Source of the DNA: Serinibacter arcticus
GTDB lineage: Bacteria; Actinomycetota; Actinomycetes; Actinomycetales; Beutenbergiaceae
NCBI RefSeq assembly: GCF_003121705.1
Contig: NZ_PYHR01000002.1
Span: 372,001 to 436,000, forward strand
Direction of reading: 5' to 3'
Length of the DNA stretch: 64,000 bases
Each line of letters begins with the position of its first letter. Position 1 is the stretch's first letter. Both the position numbers and the translations under genes were made by a program. The notes beneath the pieces are model-generated. The model was not told where the DNA came from and did not search any database. It saw only the letters and a list, made by a program, of their open reading frames with translations. Shown here in pieces: positions 42,917-52,272 of this stretch.

Positions 42917-44082
42917 GCGCCGCGAGCGTCACCGCGCCGCCCTCGAGCATGTCGACCACCGGTCCCGTGCTCGTCATCGGTTCGGGCCTCCTCGGCGGGA
43001 GCGTCGGCCTCGCGCTCAGCATCGGTGGCGTGCCCGTGCACCTGCGCGACACCTCGCCGTCGGCGCGGGCGCTCGCCCGCGACCTCGGCGCCGGCGCGCT
43101 CGTCGACGACGGCGAGGGCGGCCCGGACGCCCCGGCGCCGACCCTCGTGGTCGTCGCCGTCCCGCCGGACGTGACGGCCGACGTCGTCGCCCAGGCGCTG
43201 CGTGAGCACCCGGACGCGGTGGTCACCGACGTCGCCAGCGTCAAGGCGGTCCTCCTGTCCGAGCTCCGGGCGATGGCCGTGGCGGGCACGCTGACCGAGG
43301 CCGACCTGGCGCGCTACGTCGGCAGCCACCCGATGGCCGGACGCGAGCGCTCGGGCGCCGCGGCGGCCGATGCCGACCTGTTCTCCGCCCGGCCCTGGGT
43401 CGTGGTGCCGCACGCGACGAGCCGGCCAGACGCCGTCGCGCGGGTCCGTGCGCTGGCGATCGACGTCGGCGCCGTCCCGCTCCAGATGGGCGCCGACGAG
43501 CACGACGACGCCGTCGCCCTCGTCTCGCACGTGCCCCAGGTCCTCGCCTCGCTCGTGGCCGCGCGGCTCGTGCCTGCCGCCGACGGCGCGCTCGCGCTGG
43601 CCGGGCAGGGCCTGCGGGACGTGACGCGCATCGCCGCGAGCGACCCGCGCCTGTGGGCCGCGATCCTCGTCGGCAACGCGGGTCCCGTCCGCGACCAGCT
43701 CGCGCTGGTCCGTGACGACCTCGCGCAGCTGGTCGAGGCGCTCGACGGCGCCGCGCAGCACGGACCGCTGACGCCGGGCGCGATGGCCGCCACGAGCGAC
43801 GTCGTGCGCCGCGGGAACGTCGGTGTCGCGCGGGTGCCGGGCAAGCACGGCGGGGCGAGGCGGACGTACGCGGAGGTGACGGTGCTGGTGCCGGACGCCC
43901 CGGGGGAGCTGGGACGGTTGTTCGTGACGGTGGGGGAGCTGGGTGTGAACATCGAGGACGTGGCCGTGGAGCACGCGACGCAGCACCGCGTCGGCATGCT
44001 GACGCTGTCGGTGCTGCCGGAGGTCGCGACGCTGCTGACCGACGGCCTGGACGCGCGCGGCTGGCGGGTGGTGGCGGCATGA
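42913..44082 (+). CDS. tyrA: Prephenate dehydrogenase with C-terminal ACT domain
   Basis: 389 aa NAD(P)-dependent enzyme of tyrosine synthesis, converting prephenate to 4-hydroxyphenylpyruvate. Seen: dinucleotide fold VLVIGSGLLGGSVGLALS (about residues 17-34), VTDVASVKAVLL, and the substrate loop GSHPMAGRERSGAAAADADL. The last 75 residues form an ACT domain (YAEVTVLVPDAPGELGRLF...NIEDVAVEH), which suggests tyrosine feedback inhibition. GTG start overlaps rluB; ATGA overlap with cmk. Confidence 0.93.
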   Translation: MSAASVTAPPSSMSTTGPVLVIGSGLLGGSVGLALSIGGVPVHLRDTSPSARALARDLGAGALVDDGEGGPDAPAPTLVVVAVPPDVTADVVAQALREHPDAVVTDVASVKAVLLSELRAMAVAGTLTEADLARYVGSHPMAGRERSGAAAADADLFSARPWVVVPHATSRPDAVARVRALAIDVGAVPLQMGADEHDDAVALVSHVPQVLASLVAARLVPAADGALALAGQGLRDVTRIAASDPRLWAAILVGNAGPVRDQLALVRDDLAQLVEALDGAAQHGPLTPGAMAATSDVVRRGNVGVARVPGKHGGARRTYAEVTVLVPDAPGELGRLFVTVGELGVNIEDVAVEHATQHRVGMLTLSVLPEVATLLTDGLDARGWRVVAA

Positions 44083-44774
44083 GCCTCGTCATCGCGCTCG
44101 ACGGCCCCTCGGGCTCCGGCAAGTCCACGGTCGGACGCCACCTGGCCCGCACGCACCGCCTCGGCTACCTCGACACGGGCGCGATGTACCGCGCCGCCGC
44201 CTGGTACTGCCACCACCGTGGGATCGATCTGATGGACGCCGACGCGGTCGTCGCGGCCGTGATCGAGCTGCCGCTCGAGATGGACCTCGACCCCGACTCG
44301 ACCCGGGTGGTGGTGGGCGGGACCGACGTCACCGACGCGATCCGCACCACCGAGATCTCCACCCACGTGAGCAAGGTCGCGACCAACCTCGAGGTGCGCG
44401 CCGAGCTCAAGGCCCGGCAGCGCGCGATCATCGCCCGCGAGGGCACCGCCGACGGGTGGAGCGACGGCCGCGGCATCGTGGCCGAGGGCCGTGACATCAC
44501 GACGGTGATCGCGCCCGACGCCGACGTCCGCATCCTGCTGGTGGCCCGCACCGAGGCGCGGCTCGCCCGCCGTGCGCTCGAGCTCCACGGCACGACGGAC
44601 GCCTCGGCCATCGAGGCGACGCGCGACCAGATCGTGCGCCGCGACGCCGACGACTCGACCGTCTCGGAGTTCCGTGCCGCGGCGGACGGCGTCGTCACGC
44701 TCGACTCCTCGCACCTGAGCCTCGAGGCGACGCTGGCGGCTGCGGAGAGGATCGTGCAGGAGCAGAGCGCATGA
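44079..44774 (+). CDS. cmk: Cytidylate kinase
   Basis: 231 aa kinase phosphorylating CMP and dCMP. Seen: P-loop IALDGPSGSGKSTVGRHLA (residues 4-22), YLDTGAMYRAAAWY, the GRGIVAEGRDITTVIAPDA segment, and the LID-like RRDADDSTVSEFRAA. Overlaps tyrA and plsC by four bases each, within a coupled run from parA to plsC. Confidence 0.95.
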   Translation: MSLVIALDGPSGSGKSTVGRHLARTHRLGYLDTGAMYRAAAWYCHHRGIDLMDADAVVAAVIELPLEMDLDPDSTRVVVGGTDVTDAIRTTEISTHVSKVATNLEVRAELKARQRAIIAREGTADGWSDGRGIVAEGRDITTVIAPDADVRILLVARTEARLARRALELHGTTDASAIEATRDQIVRRDADDSTVSEFRAAADGVVTLDSSHLSLEATLAAAERIVQEQSA

Positions 44775-45457
44775 CCGACGGTCCGGGGCGGACCGTCACG
44801 GCGGAGCAGATCCGGCGCTGGGGTCCGACCTGGTCCCGCCGGGTGGGGGCCTTCCTCGACCACGTCTGGTGGAGCACCGACGTCGTGGGGGCCGAGCACG
44901 TCCCCGCCACGGGTCGGGTGCTGATCGCGCCCAACCACACCGGCGTCGTCGACGGACCGGTGGTGCACGGCGCGATCCCGCGCGAGTCGCACTTCCTCGT
45001 GAAGCAGGAGTTCTTCACCTCGCGCCTGGGCTTCCTGATGGACTGGGCGGGCCAGATCCCGGTCGACCGGTCGCACGGGGGGCCGGCGCTCACGGTCGCT
45101 CGCACGCTCCTCGAGGAGGAGCGGTGCGTGGGGGTGTTCCCCGAGGGCACGCGCGGTCGTGGCGACGTCTCGGCGGCGCGGGCCGGCACGGCGTGGCTCG
45201 CCGTCCGCACGGGGGCGCCGGTGGTGCCGTGCGCCGTGCTCGGGACCAGGCCCTCGGGTCGGCCCCGCGGGTACGTCCCGCCGCCCCGGGCCCGGCTGCA
45301 CGTCGAGTTCGGCGAGCCCGTCGAGGTGCCCGCCGGCGGCGGGCGACGCGAGGTCGCGGCCGCGATGGAGGCCGTCCAGCGGGCGATGGTCGAGCTGCTC
45401 GCGCGGGCGCAGGAGCGCACCGGGCACCGGCTCCCGGAGGCCGACGCGCCCCGGTGA
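44771..45457 (+). CDS. plsC: 1-acyl-sn-glycerol-3-phosphate acyltransferase
   Basis: 228 aa PlsC/LPLAT-family acyltransferase making phosphatidic acid. Motif I is NHTGVVDG (the HX4D catalytic pair, about residues 56-61), motif III is FPEGTRGRGD (about residues 123-132), and motif II-like GQIPVDRSHGG lies between. It is short and weakly hydrophobic, typical of the actinobacterial copies that sit between cmk and der. The acyl acceptor is not provable from sequence. Confidence 0.9.
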   Translation: MTDGPGRTVTAEQIRRWGPTWSRRVGAFLDHVWWSTDVVGAEHVPATGRVLIAPNHTGVVDGPVVHGAIPRESHFLVKQEFFTSRLGFLMDWAGQIPVDRSHGGPALTVARTLLEEERCVGVFPEGTRGRGDVSAARAGTAWLAVRTGAPVVPCAVLGTRPSGRPRGYVPPPRARLHVEFGEPVEVPAGGGRREVAAAMEAVQRAMVELLARAQERTGHRLPEADAPR

Positions 45458-45492
45458 GGGACGAGTGAACTCCGCCGCGCCGTCGACCTGGG

Positions 45493-47031
45493 ATGATGGA
45501 CGGCGTGACTGACATCAACACGCCGGACGACACCGCCGACGACGCCGAGCTCGAGCTTCCCGAGACGGTCGTGATCAACCTGGCGGAGACCGAGGACGAC
45601 GTCCGCGCCGCCGAGGTGATGCGGCTCGGCCTCGAGGACTACGAGCTCGACGAGGAGGACGCCGCCGTCCTCTCCGGCGTGCGCGAGCTCCGGGGCGACG
45701 AGATCCCCGACGCCGCGCTGCCCGTGCTCGCGGTCGTCGGCCGCCCCAACGTCGGCAAGTCCACGCTCGTCAACCGCGTGCTCGGCCGCCGCGAGGCGGT
45801 CGTCCAGGACACCCCGGGCGTCACGCGCGACCGCGTCCGCTACCGCGCCGAGTGGGCCGGCCGCCCGTTCATCCTCGTCGACACCGGCGGTTGGGAGCAC
45901 GACGCCCGCGGCCTCAACGCGCGCGTGGCCGACCAGGCCGAGATCGCGGTGTCGCTGGCCGACGCCGTCATCTTCGTCGTCGACGCCACCGTCGGCCCGA
46001 CGGCGACGGACGAGAAGGTCGTCCAGGTGCTGCGCCGCTCCGGCAAGCCGGTGCTGCTCGTGGCCAACAAGGTCGACAGCGGCCGCGACGAGGCCGACGC
46101 CGCCACGCTGTGGTCGCTCGGTCTCGGCGAGCCCTACCCCGTCTCGGCGCTGCACGGCCGCGGCAGCGGCGACATGCTCGACGCCGCGATGGCCCTGCTG
46201 CCCGAGATCTCGGCCGTCGGGGGCGCGATGCCCGCCGGCGGACCGCACCGCGTCGCGCTCGTCGGAAAGCCGAACGTCGGCAAGTCCAGCCTGCTGAACT
46301 CGATCCTCGGCCACCAGCGCGTGGTCGTCGACGACGTGGCCGGCACGACCCGCGACCCGGTCGACGAGCTCGTCGAGGTCGGCGGCAAGCCGTGGATCCT
46401 GGTCGACACCGCCGGCATCCGTCGTCGCGTGCACCAGACCCAGGGCGCGGACTTCTACGCCTCGCTGCGGACGCAGGCCGCGATCGAGAAGGCGGAGGTC
46501 GCCGTCGTCATCATCGACGCGAGCCAGACGATCACCGAGCAGGACATCCGCGTGATCCAGGAGGTCATCGACGCCGGTCGCGCGCTCGTCGTCGCCTACA
46601 ACAAGTGGGACCTCATGGACGAGGACCGCCGCCCCTACCTCGAGCGCGAGATCGAGCAGGGCCTGGTCCAGATCCCGTGGGCGCCGCGCGTGAACATCTC
46701 CGCCAAGACCCGCTGGCACGTCGACCGGATCGGCAAGCACCTCGACACCGCGCTGGACGGCTGGGAGACCCGTGTGCCGACCGGACGCCTCAACGCGTTC
46801 CTCGGTGAGCTGTCGGCCGCGACGCCGCACCCCGTCCGCAGCGGCAAGCAGCCGCGCATCCTGTTCGGCACCCAGGCGGACACGCGTCCGCCGCGGTTCG
46901 TGCTGTTCGCGACGGGCTTCCTCGAGGCCGGCTACCGCCGCTTCATCGAGCGTCGCCTGCGCGAGGAGTTCGGTTTCGTCGGCACCCCGATCGAGATCAG
47001 CGTCCGCGTGCGGGAGAAGCGCAAGCGGTGA
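45493..47031 (+). CDS. der: Ribosome biogenesis GTPase Der (EngA)
   Basis: 512 aa protein with two tandem GTPase domains and a KH-like C-terminus, needed for 50S maturation. First G domain: [16 protein letters not shown] and DTPGVTRDR; second: [31 protein letters not shown] and NKWDLMD. The C-terminus ends with [14 protein letters not shown]. An acidic extension of about 75 residues precedes the first G domain, common in actinomycetes. The start is uncertain among ATG 45493, ATG 45496 and GTG 45505. The stop overlaps the next gene. Confidence 0.95.
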   Translation: MMDGVTDINTPDDTADDAELELPETVVINLAETEDDVRAAEVMRLGLEDYELDEEDAAVLSGVRELRGDEIPDAALPVLAVVGRPNVGKSTLVNRVLGRREAVVQDTPGVTRDRVRYRAEWAGRPFILVDTGGWEHDARGLNARVADQAEIAVSLADAVIFVVDATVGPTATDEKVVQVLRRSGKPVLLVANKVDSGRDEADAATLWSLGLGEPYPVSALHGRGSGDMLDAAMALLPEISAVGGAMPAGGPHRVALVGKPNVGKSSLLNSILGHQRVVVDDVAGTTRDPVDELVEVGGKPWILVDTAGIRRRVHQTQGADFYASLRTQAAIEKAEVAVVIIDASQTITEQDIRVIQEVIDAGRALVVAYNKWDLMDEDRRPYLEREIEQGLVQIPWAPRVNISAKTRWHVDRIGKHLDTALDGWETRVPTGRLNAFLGELSAATPHPVRSGKQPRILFGTQADTRPPRFVLFATGFLEAGYRRFIERRLREEFGFVGTPIEISVRVREKRKR

Positions 47032-48164
47032 CGGACCACGACGGCGACGCCACCGGTCGATCCCACGGTTCTGAGGTCGCCGGTCGCCGTCGGCCCGCCG
47101 CCCTCCTGCGCTGGGGGCTGCCGCGGGACCACCGCGCGATGGAGCACGTCGTCACCTTCGTGGTGATCGCGCTCGCGACGATCCTGGTCACCCGGCTGTT
47201 CCTGATCGTCACCGGCTACCCGCAGGTCGGGGGCGACGGTCTCCACATCGCCCACGTGCTGTGGGGCGGGGCGCTGATGGTCGTCGCGTTCGTGCTGCTT
47301 TTGCTGTTCATCGGGCCGGTGGTGCGCCCGGCCGCCGTGCTGGTGGGCGGGATCGGTTTCGGGCTGTTCATCGACGAGGTCGGCAAGTTCCTCACCGACG
47401 ACAACGACTACTTCTACGAGCCGGCGTTCGCGATCATGTACGCCTCCGCCGTCGCGATCGTGGTGGCCGCGGACCTCGTGGCCTCGCGACGCCGTCGCAC
47501 CCCGGCCGAGGACGTCGCCGCGGCGACCGACATCGCCGTCACCGGCCTGGTGGGCGGGCTCTCCGTGCGGCAGCGCGCCGCCGCGGAGGAGCTGCTCGAG
47601 CGGGCCGGGGACCGGGCCGAGGGTCCGGGGTCGGCGTCGCGCGCGGAGTCGGCCGTGGCCGGTGCCGCCGAGGTCCGCGCGCTGCTCGCGGCGCTCCCCG
47701 CCGACGACGACGAGCTGCCCGACCCCGTGCGCGCCCTCACGCACCGCACGGCTGACGCCGCCCGGCGCGTCGTCTCCGAGGCGAACGGCTGGCGGATCGC
47801 GCTGTGGGGGAGCGCCGTGCTGCTGCTCGCCTCGACTGTCGTGGCCGTCACGGACGTGTCCGCGGCCCTGGCGAGCGGGGTCGCGTTCCTCATCGTCGTG
47901 TCCGGGTTGTCGCTGGTGGCGTCCTGGGCGCTGTGGTTCCTCGCGTGGCGGGCGCAGCGGTCCGACGACGGCGGCGCGACCGCCCGGCGTCGGGCCCTCG
48001 ACCTGCTGCGTGGCGCCGTCGCGGTCAACCTCCTGCTGACGCAGGTGGCGCTGTTCCGCTTCGACCCGTGGCAGGCGACCGTGCTCGTCGTCGTCGGGAT
48101 GGTCCTGCTGGTGGTGCTGTGGGCGGAGCAGCAGCGGCGTCACGCCGCCACGCCGGGCGCCTAG
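47028..48164 (+). CDS. Uncharacterised integral membrane protein
   Basis: 378 aa, no family I recognise. After a basic cytoplasmic N-terminus of about 38 residues there are four helices (about 40-60, 72-95, 98-118, 128-148), with the charged loop [20 protein letters not shown] between the third and fourth. A soluble Ala/Glu-rich segment (about 150-250) follows, then roughly four more helices (about 255-275, 280-305, 325-345, 345-365). The GTG start overlaps the der stop (GTGA), so it is coupled to der. Function unknown. Confidence 0.75.
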   Translation: MTDHDGDATGRSHGSEVAGRRRPAALLRWGLPRDHRAMEHVVTFVVIALATILVTRLFLIVTGYPQVGGDGLHIAHVLWGGALMVVAFVLLLLFIGPVVRPAAVLVGGIGFGLFIDEVGKFLTDDNDYFYEPAFAIMYASAVAIVVAADLVASRRRRTPAEDVAAATDIAVTGLVGGLSVRQRAAAEELLERAGDRAEGPGSASRAESAVAGAAEVRALLAALPADDDELPDPVRALTHRTADAARRVVSEANGWRIALWGSAVLLLASTVVAVTDVSAALASGVAFLIVVSGLSLVASWALWFLAWRAQRSDDGGATARRRALDLLRGAVAVNLLLTQVALFRFDPWQATVLVVVGMVLLVVLWAEQQRRHAATPGA

Positions 48165-48181
48165 CCCGCCCACCGCTCCTC

Positions 48182-48235
48182 GAGAACGCAGAAGCTCGCG
48201 GTACCTGGGTCGGTACCGCGAGCTTCTGCGTTCTC
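48182..48235. terminator. Long perfect hairpin between convergent genes
   Basis: A perfect 24-bp inverted repeat (48182-48205 with 48212-48235) closes a 6-base loop TGGGTC. It contains GGTACC at the loop side and starts GAGAACGCAGAAGCTCGCG. It can serve as terminator for both the membrane-protein gene and the opposing baeRF gene. The length and perfection are above the other terminators here. Confidence 0.85.
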
Positions 48236-48256
48236 GGCGCGCCGTCGGGGCGGGCG

Positions 48257-49387
48257 TCAGCGCAGGCCGACGGCCTCGCGCGGCGCGCGGAGCAGGGCCG
48301 CGACGGGGGAGCCGTCGATCAGGTCCCCGTTCCGCACGGCGTGCACCGTGCCACCCGTGTTCAGCACGCGGGCCGCGATCTCGTCGACGATCGCGTAGGT
48401 GTGAGGGCCGGCGCTCTCGGCCCGCGTGATCGCGCCGAGGTCGTCGATCGTGCCCTCGACGTTCTCGTCCATGTCGAAGTGCAGGTCCTCGACCTGGCCC
48501 AACGTCGCCGCGATGGCGACCTCGGCGAGCGAGCTCGTCGCGCGGCCGTTGCTGCGGGCCGTGCCGAAGTGCTCGCGCCACGCGTCGAGCTGCTGCGCGT
48601 AGATCCCGTCGAGGATCACCCGGGCCCGCTCGTCGACGCTGTCGGCGTCCAGCGAGGACGGGTGGGCATCGATGCGGTCGTCGGCCAGGGTCGGGTGGGT
48701 GTTGATCGCGCGGTAGGCGGGGTCGAACTCCGGACCGGCGGCGAGGATCAGCGGCAGCTCGTCCTGCATGTGCGGCAGGGCCGCCTCCTGGACCGCGCGG
48801 GCGAAGCGCTCCCGCTCGGGGCGGTCGCCGAGATTGCCCCGGGCCCGTCCGCGGTCGGCCTGGCCGTGGTTCTCGGCGTGGGTGAGGAGCAGCTGCAGGT
48901 CGTCGGGCAGGTCGAGCGCCACCTCGTGGGCCCGCGCGTCCGCCGTCAGCCGCCAGAGGTGGACGTCCTGCTCGGCGAGACCGAGGACGTAACCGCCGTG
49001 GGGGAACGTGCGTGCCCGCAGCAGGGCTCCGAGGTCGAAGCGGTCGCCGACACGCACGGAGTCGGTGACGCGGTTGGCCAACCGGAACGTGTGCAGCGTG
49101 CCGTCGGCGGCGAAGATCGCCAGCGAGTGCGCCTGGTGGCGCCAGAACTCGTGGTCGCCGTCGAGCTCGCGCACGGGGTCGAGCGTGCGGGCGACGACGG
49201 CGTCGCTCGCCCCCGTCTCGGCGAGCTCCTTCTCGGCGGCGCCGATCGCGTTGCGCAGCGACAGCCGGATGCGTTCGTGCTCGGCCGGGACGGGGGAGGA
49301 CGCGAGGTAGATGCTCACGCTCGTGTCGGCGCGGGCTCCCATGAGAGCCGTGAGGTCGGAGGTCCGGGGGAGATCGACTGGAAGCAT
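48257..49387 (-). CDS. Bacterial eRF1-like (baeRF) family protein
   Basis: 376 aa cytoplasmic protein starting MLPVDLPRTSDLTALMGARADTSVSIYL, which matches the bacterial/archaeal eRF1-like group (baeRF families). These resemble the central and C-terminal domains of peptide-chain release factor eRF1 and have been proposed to act in ribosome rescue or as RNA-binding stress proteins. A middle FPHGGYVLGLAEQDVHLWRL and a C-terminal TYAIVDEIAARVLNTGGTVHAV (L7Ae-like) are visible. Which baeRF subfamily is uncertain. Single gene, convergent with the membrane-protein gene. Confidence 0.75.
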   Translation of the reverse strand: MLPVDLPRTSDLTALMGARADTSVSIYLASSPVPAEHERIRLSLRNAIGAAEKELAETGASDAVVARTLDPVRELDGDHEFWRHQAHSLAIFAADGTLHTFRLANRVTDSVRVGDRFDLGALLRARTFPHGGYVLGLAEQDVHLWRLTADARAHEVALDLPDDLQLLLTHAENHGQADRGRARGNLGDRPERERFARAVQEAALPHMQDELPLILAAGPEFDPAYRAINTHPTLADDRIDAHPSSLDADSVDERARVILDGIYAQQLDAWREHFGTARSNGRATSSLAEVAIAATLGQVEDLHFDMDENVEGTIDDLGAITRAESAGPHTYAIVDEIAARVLNTGGTVHAVRNGDLIDGSPVAALLRAPREAVGLR

Positions 49388-49458
49388 TCTTTACCGTAGG
49401 CAGATCGTTCGCCGAAGGTCCAGCCCAGTCGCCGGGCCGTCGCGGGGCCGGCTCGGGG

Positions 49459-50942
49459 TCAGCTCGTGGGCGCCGTCGCCGTGTCGCGGCCTAGCGTCTC
49501 CAGCAGACGCAGCCAGATCTCGCCGAGCGTCGGGTAGGCGGGGACGGCGTGCCACAGGCGGTGCAGCGGGACCTCACCGACGACTGCCACGGTCGCCGCC
49601 TGGAGGAGCTCGGCGACGTCCTGGCCGACGAAGGTGACGCCGAGGACGACGTGGCGCTCCGTGTCGACGACGAACCTGGCCTGCCCCTGGTAGTCCTCCG
49701 CGAGCACGGTGGCGCCGGCGATCCAGCCGAGGTCGTAGTCGACGACGCGCACGGGACGGTGTTCCGCCCTGGCCCGTTCGGCCGTCAGGCCCACGGTGGC
49801 GACCTCGGGGTCGGTGAAGACGACCGAGGGCACCGCCGCGTGGTCGGCCGTGGCGACGTGCGCGCCCCAGGGGCCGTCGTCGACGGTGGCGCCCGTCGCC
49901 CTCGCGGCGATGACGTCGCCGGCCGCCCGTGCCTGGTACTTGCCCTGGTGGGTGAGGAGGGCGCGACCGTTGACGTCGCCGACCGCGTACAGCCACGCGA
50001 TCGGCGCGTGGTCGGGGCCGAGCACGCGCAGCGTGTCGTCGGTGGTCAGCGTCTGGCCGGACTCGAGGCCCACGGTGTCGAGCCCGATGTCGTCGGTGGT
50101 GGGGCGGCGACCCGTCGCGACGAGGATCTCGTCGACCTCGAGCGTGCTTCCGTCGGTGAGGGTCAGGGTGGCCGGACCGGTCGCTGCGGCGCGCACGACC
50201 TCCGTGGCGCTGGTCCCGGTCCGGACGTCGGCACCGGCCTCGGTCAGGGCGGCCGCGACCCGCTCGCCCGCGAACGGCTCGAGGCTGCCGAGCAGGCCGT
50301 CGCCCCGGACGAGCACGGTCACGTCGCTGCCGAGGGCCGCGAACATCGTGGCGAACTCCGAGGCGACGACGCCGCCGCCGATGACGGCGAGCCGCGTCGG
50401 GACGCTCGAGGTCGAGATGGCCTCGCGGTTGGTCCAGGGCGAGGCGGTGGCGAGGCCGGGGACGTCCGGCACCACCGGCACGCTGCCGGTCGCGACGGCG
50501 ACGGCGTGGCGCGCGGTGAGCGTGACTCGCCCGCCGTCGCGCTCGACCTCCACGGTGCGCTCACCCGCGAGCCGGCCGTGCCCGCGGACCAGGGTGATGT
50601 CTGCGCCCTCGAGCCAGCCGACCTGGCCCGAGTCGTCCCACTGCGCCGCTGCGCCGTCACGGAAGGCGAAGGCGGCGTCAACGTCGAGATCGCCGATGAT
50701 CGCCTCGCGGGCGCCCGGGACACGACGGGCCGCGGCCAGGGCGTGGGCGGGGCGCAGCAGCGCCTTGGTCGGCATGCAGGCCCAGTAGGAGCACTCGCCG
50801 CCGACCAGCTCGCACTCGACGATCGCGACGCTGAGGCCGCCCTGGACGGCGCGGTCGGCGATGTTCTCGCCGACGGGGCCGGCGCCGATGACGACGAGGT
50901 CGAACTCGGTGGTGGTGGGGGTGGCGGGGCGGTGTCGGTCAT
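49459..50942 (-). CDS. Class I pyridine nucleotide-disulfide oxidoreductase (frameshift near N-terminus as sequenced)
   Basis: Flavoprotein of the dihydrolipoamide dehydrogenase/mercuric reductase group. In the main frame the N-terminus reads FDLVVIGAGPVGENIADRA, then GGECSYWACMPTKALLRP with the redox-active CxxxxC. It continues into the NAD(P) fold VIGGGVVASEFATMFAALG and GDVNGRALLTHQG. The only upstream ATG (50942) is in another frame, separated by a proline-coding G/C run (50905-50935); one added base joins them into a 494 aa protein. The C-terminal His-Glu dyad typical of lipoamide dehydrogenase is not clear, so a related reductase with unknown disulfide substrate is likelier. Confidence 0.82.
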
Positions 50943-51063
50943 GGCTCGAACCTACGCCCGCGAGGTCGAGGTCGGCAGCGTGGGATCTCGGGGTGGGATC
51001 TCTGGCTGATGGGGTCGCGGGGTGACGGGAACAGGGGAGCGGGGTGTCGTGGTTGTCCCTGGG

Positions 51064-52115
51064 GTGAAGCTCAGCGTGCTCGACCTCATCCCGTCCGTAC
51101 CGGCCAGACCTCCCGGCAGGCGCTCGTCGCCAGCGCCGGACTCGCGCGTGAGGCGGATTCCCTCGGCTACACCCGGTACTGGGTGGCGGAGCACCACAAC
51201 ATGACGGCCGTGGCGTCGTCCGTGCCCGGCGTGCTCATCCCGTACCTCGCCGCGGGGACGTCACGGATCCGGTTCGGCTCCGGCGGCGTGATGCTGCCCA
51301 ACCACGCGGCGCTGGCGATCGCGGAGCAGTTCGCCCTGCTCGAGGCGATGTACCCCGGACGCATCGACCTCGGGATCGGGCGGGCGCCCGGCTCCGACCC
51401 CGTGACGGCCTACCTCCTGCGCGGGGGCGCCCAGGGGGCCGGTGTCGACACGTTCGAGCAGGACGTCACGCTCGCCCAGGCGCTCCTCGGGATCGGGGGA
51501 GAGCCCGGCGACGCCGTCGGGATCTCGATCTCGGGGCGGCCCTACGAGCTTCGCGCCACGCCCCGCGGCGAGACCTCGCCCGACCTGTGGCTGCTCGGGT
51601 CCTCCGACTACTCGGCCGATCTCGCGGCGCGCCTCGGCCTGCCGTACGTCTTCGCGAACCACTTCGGGATGCCGGGGCTCGAGATGGCGCTGGCGCGCTA
51701 CCGGGCGAGCTACACGCCGTCGGAGTCGTACCCGGAGCCGCAGACCCTGCTGCCCGTGAACGTGGTGGTGGGGGAGACCGACGACGAGGCGCGGGCGCTG
51801 GCTGCGACGTACGTCGTGCAGATGGTGCGGCTCCGCACCGGTGCCCCGATGGGGCCGCAGCTCACCGTCGAGGAAGCGGCCGAGTACCCGTGGAGCGAGA
51901 ACGAGCGCGCGCTCGCCGAGCAGGTGCCGGCGGGCTGGTACGTCGGGACGGTCGACGACGTCGCCTCCCGTCTGCGGGAGACCGCCGAGCGCCACCGCGT
52001 GGACGAGATCATGATCTCGCCCGTCGCGGGTGCACGGGCGGGCGACCCCCTCGACGCCGTGCCGGCCCGGATCGCGACGCTGCGGGCGCTGGCGGGGGAG
52101 CTGCTCGGGGCGTAG
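51064..52115 (+). CDS. Luciferase-like monooxygenase (LLM class, frameshift near N-terminus as sequenced)
   Basis: FMN-dependent TIM-barrel monooxygenase of the bacterial-luciferase superfamily, MsnO8-like subgroup (about 350 aa after correction). GTG 51064 reads KLSVLDLIP, then the frame breaks at the C run 51090-51092. With one extra base it continues VRTGQTSRQALVASAGLAREADSLGYTRYWVAEHHN, the family's standard N-terminus. Other motifs: LGIGRAPGSDPVT and LWLLGSSDYSADLAARLGLPY. Substrate unknown. It is divergent from the disulfide reductase. Confidence 0.85.
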
Positions 52116-52272
52116 GACAGCCCGAGGGCCCGAACTCGCGATCGACCTCGAGGATCACTGGAGATCGGTGGCGGTACAGCGCCAGGGCTCATGCTCGATG
52201 GCGCTGGCGCGGCCGGGAGGCCTCCGTCGTCCCCAGCTGTACGACGTGTCGCGCTCCCCGCCGGCCCGGCCG

